A stretch of 64,000 bases of DNA from Candidatus Pyrohabitans jungbluthii. Lineage in GTDB: Archaea > Hydrothermarchaeota > Hydrothermarchaeia > Hydrothermarchaeales > BMS3B. The stretch lies in contig MTMD02000008.1 in NCBI GenBank assembly GCA_002010065.2, positions 62,001-126,000 of the forward strand, read 5' to 3'. Positions 61,201-64,000 of the stretch are shown one piece after another (within the stretch, counting starts at the first letter, position 1; every line of letters starts with the position of its first letter). A program made the position numbers and the translations under genes. A model generated the notes under the pieces. The model was given only the letters and a program-made list of their open reading frames with translations, made no database searches and was not told the DNA's origin.

Positions 61201-61531
61201 GTATTTAAGGCATATCATACAGGAGACTGAATATTTAATCGCAGCATCAGAAGGTTTGACTGTAGAGCAGTTTATAGAGGATGAGAACTTGAAAAGGGCA
61301 TTTGTTAGAAGTTTGGAGATTATAGGGGAAGCTGTTAAAAAACTTCCGCTTGAATTTAGAGAAAAACATAAGGATATCGAGTGGAAGAAAATAGCTGGTA
61401 TGAGGGATAAACTTATACATGAATACTTCGGAGTTGATTATTATTTGGTCTGGGACGTAGTAAGGAACCATATCCCGTTTTTGAGAGATCAGATAAAAGA
61501 TGTATTGAAACAGGAAGAGAAACAATGTTAG
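61184..61531 (+). CDS. hepT: HEPN toxin HepT
   Basis: 115 residues, all-helical. The RNase motif is R-x4-H-x-Y: RDKLIHEY, with the tyrosine that MntA-type partners AMPylate in characterised pairs. [16 protein letters not shown] is typical of the family. It starts inside the MNT gene. As a type VII toxin-antitoxin pair it is likely a mobile defence or stress module (inference). Confidence 0.9.
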   Translation: MKVYLEYLRHIIQETEYLIAASEGLTVEQFIEDENLKRAFVRSLEIIGEAVKKLPLEFREKHKDIEWKKIAGMRDKLIHEYFGVDYYLVWDVVRNHIPFLRDQIKDVLKQEEKQC

Positions 61532-61603
61532 ATTTGAAAAACATCCTTTTCTTTATTCTCATAGCAGTCCAGCTGCTTCAATGCCCACAAAATGGTGAAT
61601 GAA

Positions 61604-62518
61604 ATGCGAATAAAGGATATAGCTACGGCGGCGCAGCTTGCAATTCTTATCGAGGTCTCCGCACCCAAGCCGGGAAATGTAACCTGTGGCAGGGACTTTG
61701 AGGACACGCGTTATGAGCACTTCTTAGCAAGCGCTGCCGCCTTTGCTCCAGTTGCTGGAGAAGCTGCGCAGCGAGGCTACAGCGCGGCTACGGGAAGGCT
61801 GCTCATTGAAAAGATAGGCATAGGGAGGCTGATTAAGAAGGCTGTTATAGAGGCGAAGCACTGGCACCGCGGGGGAAACACCATTCTGGGCGAGGCGATG
61901 CTCCTCCTGCCCTTGTGCGCAGGCGCAGGCTATGCGCTCGGCAGCGAGGGAGAGGTAAAGCTTAACGCTCTGAGGGAGTGTGCTCTCAGCGTTGTTAAAG
62001 CGGCAACGTATAAAGATACTATAGAATTATATAAAGGGATAGGTATAGCCTCGCCACGACTGCGGAGCGCAGAGAGCTTAGACGTTTTTGATCCGCGCAG
62101 CCTTGCAGAGATTGCAGAGCGCAGGATAACTTTCTACCAAGTAATGGAAATGAGCGAAGGTGATTCTATCGCCAGGGAGCTTGTTCAAGGCTATCCCGTC
62201 ACCTTTGAGCTGGGCTACCCTGCGCTGAGGCGGGCGTATGAGAGCTCTGGGGACCTGCGACGCGCCACTGTGGAGTGCTTCCTCTCTATACTTTCAGCGG
62301 TACCAGATTCCCTGATAATAAAGAAGGCTGGCAAGCGCATAGCAGAAGATGTTTCAAAGCGCGCTCGCCGCGTACTTGAGGAGGGAGTTACAGAGCGAGC
62401 GCTGGAAGAGCTGGACGAATACCTGCGCAGCGAGGGAAATTTGCTAAACCCGGGCACAACAGCCGACCTAGTTGCAGCGTCGCTATTTGTTGGGCTTATC
62501 AGCGGGATTAGACCATAG
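61604..62518 (+). CDS. CitG/MdcB-like triphosphoribosyl-dephospho-CoA synthase family
   Basis: 304 residues from ATG 61604, with GGTGA five bases upstream (ATG 61592 would add four). Motifs: EVSAPKPGNVTCGRDFEDTRYEHFL, HWHRGGNTILGEAMLLLPL and NPGTTADLVAAS. In archaea this family occurs without citrate lyase, next to DUF447 as here. Homologues sit among H4MPT-linked genes in methylotrophs (from memory), so a pterin or cofactor role is likelier than citrate lyase maturation. Confidence 0.82.
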   Translation: MRIKDIATAAQLAILIEVSAPKPGNVTCGRDFEDTRYEHFLASAAAFAPVAGEAAQRGYSAATGRLLIEKIGIGRLIKKAVIEAKHWHRGGNTILGEAMLLLPLCAGAGYALGSEGEVKLNALRECALSVVKAATYKDTIELYKGIGIASPRLRSAESLDVFDPRSLAEIAERRITFYQVMEMSEGDSIARELVQGYPVTFELGYPALRRAYESSGDLRRATVECFLSILSAVPDSLIIKKAGKRIAEDVSKRARRVLEEGVTERALEELDEYLRSEGNLLNPGTTADLVAASLFVGLISGIRP

Positions 62519-62526
62519 GTGATGGC

Positions 62527-63120
62527 ATGCTTAGCGAGCTTGGATTTAAAAAGGGCAGCGTGGTGGAATGTATAGTTACGACATACAACAGCGACGGCTC
62601 GCCAAACGCGGCGCCCATGGGGGTTTACACGCTGGGCGACGCCGAGGTGGTGCTAAAGCTGCATAGAGGCAGCGACACCCTCGCAAACATCTCCCGCGAG
62701 GGGTGTGCGGTGCTGAATATTACCTACGATGCGCTGCTTTTTCTCAAGTCGGCGCTTTTAAAGTACTCGCCGGAGGTTAGCCATAGCGAGGTTTCGCGTT
62801 CGAAGCTCAACGCACCTTATTTAAAAGCCGCCCATGCGTATGCAGCAATAGAGGCAAAGGCTGTGAAGAGCTATTCGCTCAGTGATTCTCTTGGCGAAAG
62901 CCACATTAGCGTTTTGAAGGGCATGGTAAAAGAGGTCAAGGTGCTCAAGCCTTTCCCGCAGGCGCCCTGTCGTGGCTTCTTCGCTGCTGTGGAGCTGGCG
63001 ATAGACCTCAGCAGGGGGAAGAGGGAAAGGGAAGAGCAGCTTAAGAGAATAATGCGTCGCACCCTGCCAGCGCGAGAATATAGAGAAATAGAAGAATTTT
63101 TGAGGAGTCTAAACATTTAG
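62527..63120 (+). CDS. DUF447-family protein
   Basis: 197 residues with the split-barrel flavin-binding look: YNSDGSPNAAPMGVYTLGD, RGSDTLANISREGCAVLNI, then a helical C-terminus (LKRIMRRTLPAREYREIEEFL). The family is almost confined to methanogens, Archaeoglobi and H4MPT-using bacteria. AGGTGAT lies just before the ATG, and it starts eight bases after the CitG-like gene, forming a two-gene unit. Overlaps the next convergent gene by 12 bases. Confidence 0.82.
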   Translation: MLSELGFKKGSVVECIVTTYNSDGSPNAAPMGVYTLGDAEVVLKLHRGSDTLANISREGCAVLNITYDALLFLKSALLKYSPEVSHSEVSRSKLNAPYLKAAHAYAAIEAKAVKSYSLSDSLGESHISVLKGMVKEVKVLKPFPQAPCRGFFAAVELAIDLSRGKREREEQLKRIMRRTLPAREYREIEEFLRSLNI

Positions 63121-63669
63121 CTGCGCAGCCTCAGGCAAGCGGTACTCCCACTGCGCTCGAGAGCCGCGCCTCTGCAGCACACCTGACTCATAGAACCTGG
63201 CGAGGTAGGTGGAGAGGCTGCTGAGCTTTATCCTCTCACCGAAGAGTATCTCATACTCCTCCTGTATATCCTGGGAGCGAACCCATTCGCCGGCGTGATT
63301 GTGCCTGAGCAGAAGCAGGAGCTTCTCCTTCTGCGTCATCTTCTCTATGTCATACCTGCCCAGCCAGTTCTCAGCAGCGGGAGCAAAGTCTTCGGTGATT
63401 TCCAGCTCCTCCACACCATACACATAGCTTAGAAAGTCCAGCACCTTCTCCAGAGCAACGCGGTGGCTGAGCTTTTTAAACTCCCTCTCTACCTCCTTGT
63501 CCTCACTCTTCGCCGAAACCTTTATCCCCACGAACCTCTCAGTGCGAAAGATGTAATTGAGGTGCTCTTTAATCTTTTCTTTTGCCTCGCTGTATTCTAA
63601 CCCCTCCAGCTTGAGGCGTGAAGTACCACTGCTCTCCCGTGTCTCCAGAATTATTTCAAGGTACTCCAT
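63109..63669 (-). CDS. Hypothetical protein with C-terminal winged helix
   Basis: 186 residues from ATG 63667-63669; ATG 63676-63678 is equally possible. The N-terminal ~105 residues are alpha/beta and unassigned (SRLKLEGLEYSEAKEKIKEHL). The C-terminal part is a winged helix (KLLLLLRHNHAGEWVRSQDIQEEY, LSSLSTYLARFYESGVLQRRG). It is divergent from the partial gene at 63908, and both promoters share GTGAAT repeats, which suggests autoregulation and a joint regulon. Confidence 0.65.
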   Translation of the reverse strand: MEYLEIILETRESSGTSRLKLEGLEYSEAKEKIKEHLNYIFRTERFVGIKVSAKSEDKEVEREFKKLSHRVALEKVLDFLSYVYGVEELEITEDFAPAAENWLGRYDIEKMTQKEKLLLLLRHNHAGEWVRSQDIQEEYEILFGERIKLSSLSTYLARFYESGVLQRRGSRAQWEYRLPEAAQLNV

Positions 63670-63679
63670 CTTCACCATC

Positions 63680-63890
63680 TATTCACATTCACAGAAGTTA
63701 ACATTATTCAGTGAATACCTGCATATATAAAGCTTGTGCATATCCTTTAAATATGAGCAATGGCAACAGATATTAGCGACATTAATAAGACAGAATATAT
63801 CTACAGCTATTTTTGTTGAATGATGTTTCGAAAATTAAATCGAAAGATTTATATATGTATACTGTGAATGAGTGAATACTAATGAATACC
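63680..63890. promoter_or_regulatory. Divergent promoter region with shared GTGAAT repeats
   Basis: Left promoter (minus): TATA CTTTATATAT (about 63722-63731), then TATTCA-G-TGAATA (63705-63717, a dyad) and CTGTGAATGTGAATA (63680-63694). Right promoter (plus): TATA TTTATATA (63848-63855), then CTGTGAATGAGTGAATAC and AATGAATACC (63862-63890). The common core TGTGAATG followed by TGAATA lies downstream of each TATA, in the repressor position. Confidence 0.6.
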
Positions 63891-63907
63891 TGGGGGGTAA
63901 GAAAAAG

Positions 63908-64000
63908 ATGAGAAACCTCGTACAAAAAGCGAAGGAAAATACCGAAAAGATGCAGCCGATAGGAGATGCTCTTGATAAGGAGATAGGTGAAGCCAAGATC
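63908..64000 (+). CDS. Partial gene running off the right edge
   Basis: ATG 63908 follows GGGGGGTAAG; 31 codons are visible (start MRNLVQKAKENTEKMQPIGD, charged and probably helical). No family can be assigned from this short part. A strong TATA and three GTGAAT-like repeats upstream suggest a regulated gene. Confidence 0.6.
   Translation, partial: MRNLVQKAKENTEKMQPIGDALDKEIGEAKI

Overview
The window looks like a thermophilic, anaerobic euryarchaeon with C1/H4MPT-type metabolism, most like Archaeoglobi or a related alkane/methane-oxidising or methanogen-derived lineage. Archaeal markers are a thermosome, a beta-proteasome, Hel308, a Hef-type helicase, GINS, KH-beta-CASP RNase, an archaeal RNase P RNA, DGGGP synthase and CofD (F420). 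Reverse gyrase points to a hot habitat. A formylmethanofuran dehydrogenase operon, c-type cytochromes, NosL proteins and sulfur-trafficking proteins point to anaerobic respiration. The genus cannot be settled from sequence reading alone.

Layout. 1-3945: chemotaxis operon cheB(partial)-A-C-D-R. 3984-5297: thiDN. 5.3-7.9 kb: AT-rich accessory island with a wHTH regulator, a serine recombinase lacking its usual C-terminus, a 26-bp dyad just downstream, a decayed UbiA-family pseudogene and tRNA-Ser(CGA). 7.9-9.5 kb: cytochrome b, a 63-aa membrane protein and a tri-haem lipoprotein. 9.7-18.5 kb: thermosome, HisA-related protein, Hel308, a deacetylase/C5-epimerase fusion, Hef helicase and rnpB. 18.5-25 kb: GINS and the fwd operon (polyferredoxin, ferredoxin-wHTH fusion, D, B, A, C). 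25-32.7 kb: reverse gyrase, FttA/aCPSF1, PsmB, phosphoesterase, DGGGP synthase. 32.8-33.0 kb: tRNA-Gln(CTG) followed by a chain of hairpins ending in an exact 17-bp copy of the tRNA 3' end. 33.1-35.6 kb: NosL, a 50-aa membrane protein and a pentahaem lipoprotein, flanked by direct copies of a hairpin repeat. 35.7-39.3 kb: two membrane-anchored wHTH paralogues, a PQQ-type propeller lipoprotein and a JAMM protease. 39.3-45 kb: a tightly coupled NosL/ABC exporter operon facing a second ABC pair. 45-49.1 kb: LysR regulator, V4R-like protein, TusA, two YeeE/YedE half-transporters and an anchored double rhodanese. 49.3-53.7 kb: FAD oxidoreductase, B12-radical SAM, a 42-aa gene and an AmrS-like radical SAM. 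53.7-55.8 kb: DsrE2 and TusA facing a TrmB-type regulator and NikR. 55.8-58.8 kb: three pilin-like proteins. 58.9-64 kb: CofD, a Ca2+/cation exchanger, a HepT/MntA toxin-antitoxin pair, a CitG/DUF447 pair, and a divergent wHTH gene and partial gene sharing promoter repeats.

The parts best worth pursuing as possibly undescribed systems are the NosL/ABC/cytochrome modules with their flanking hairpin repeats, the hairpin chain behind tRNA-Gln, the recombinase island, the deacetylase/C5-epimerase fusion and the ferredoxin-wHTH protein in the fwd operon. Promoters generally show TTTATATA-like boxes about 25-30 bases before leaderless starts, or further upstream of genes with GGAGGTG ribosome binding sites.
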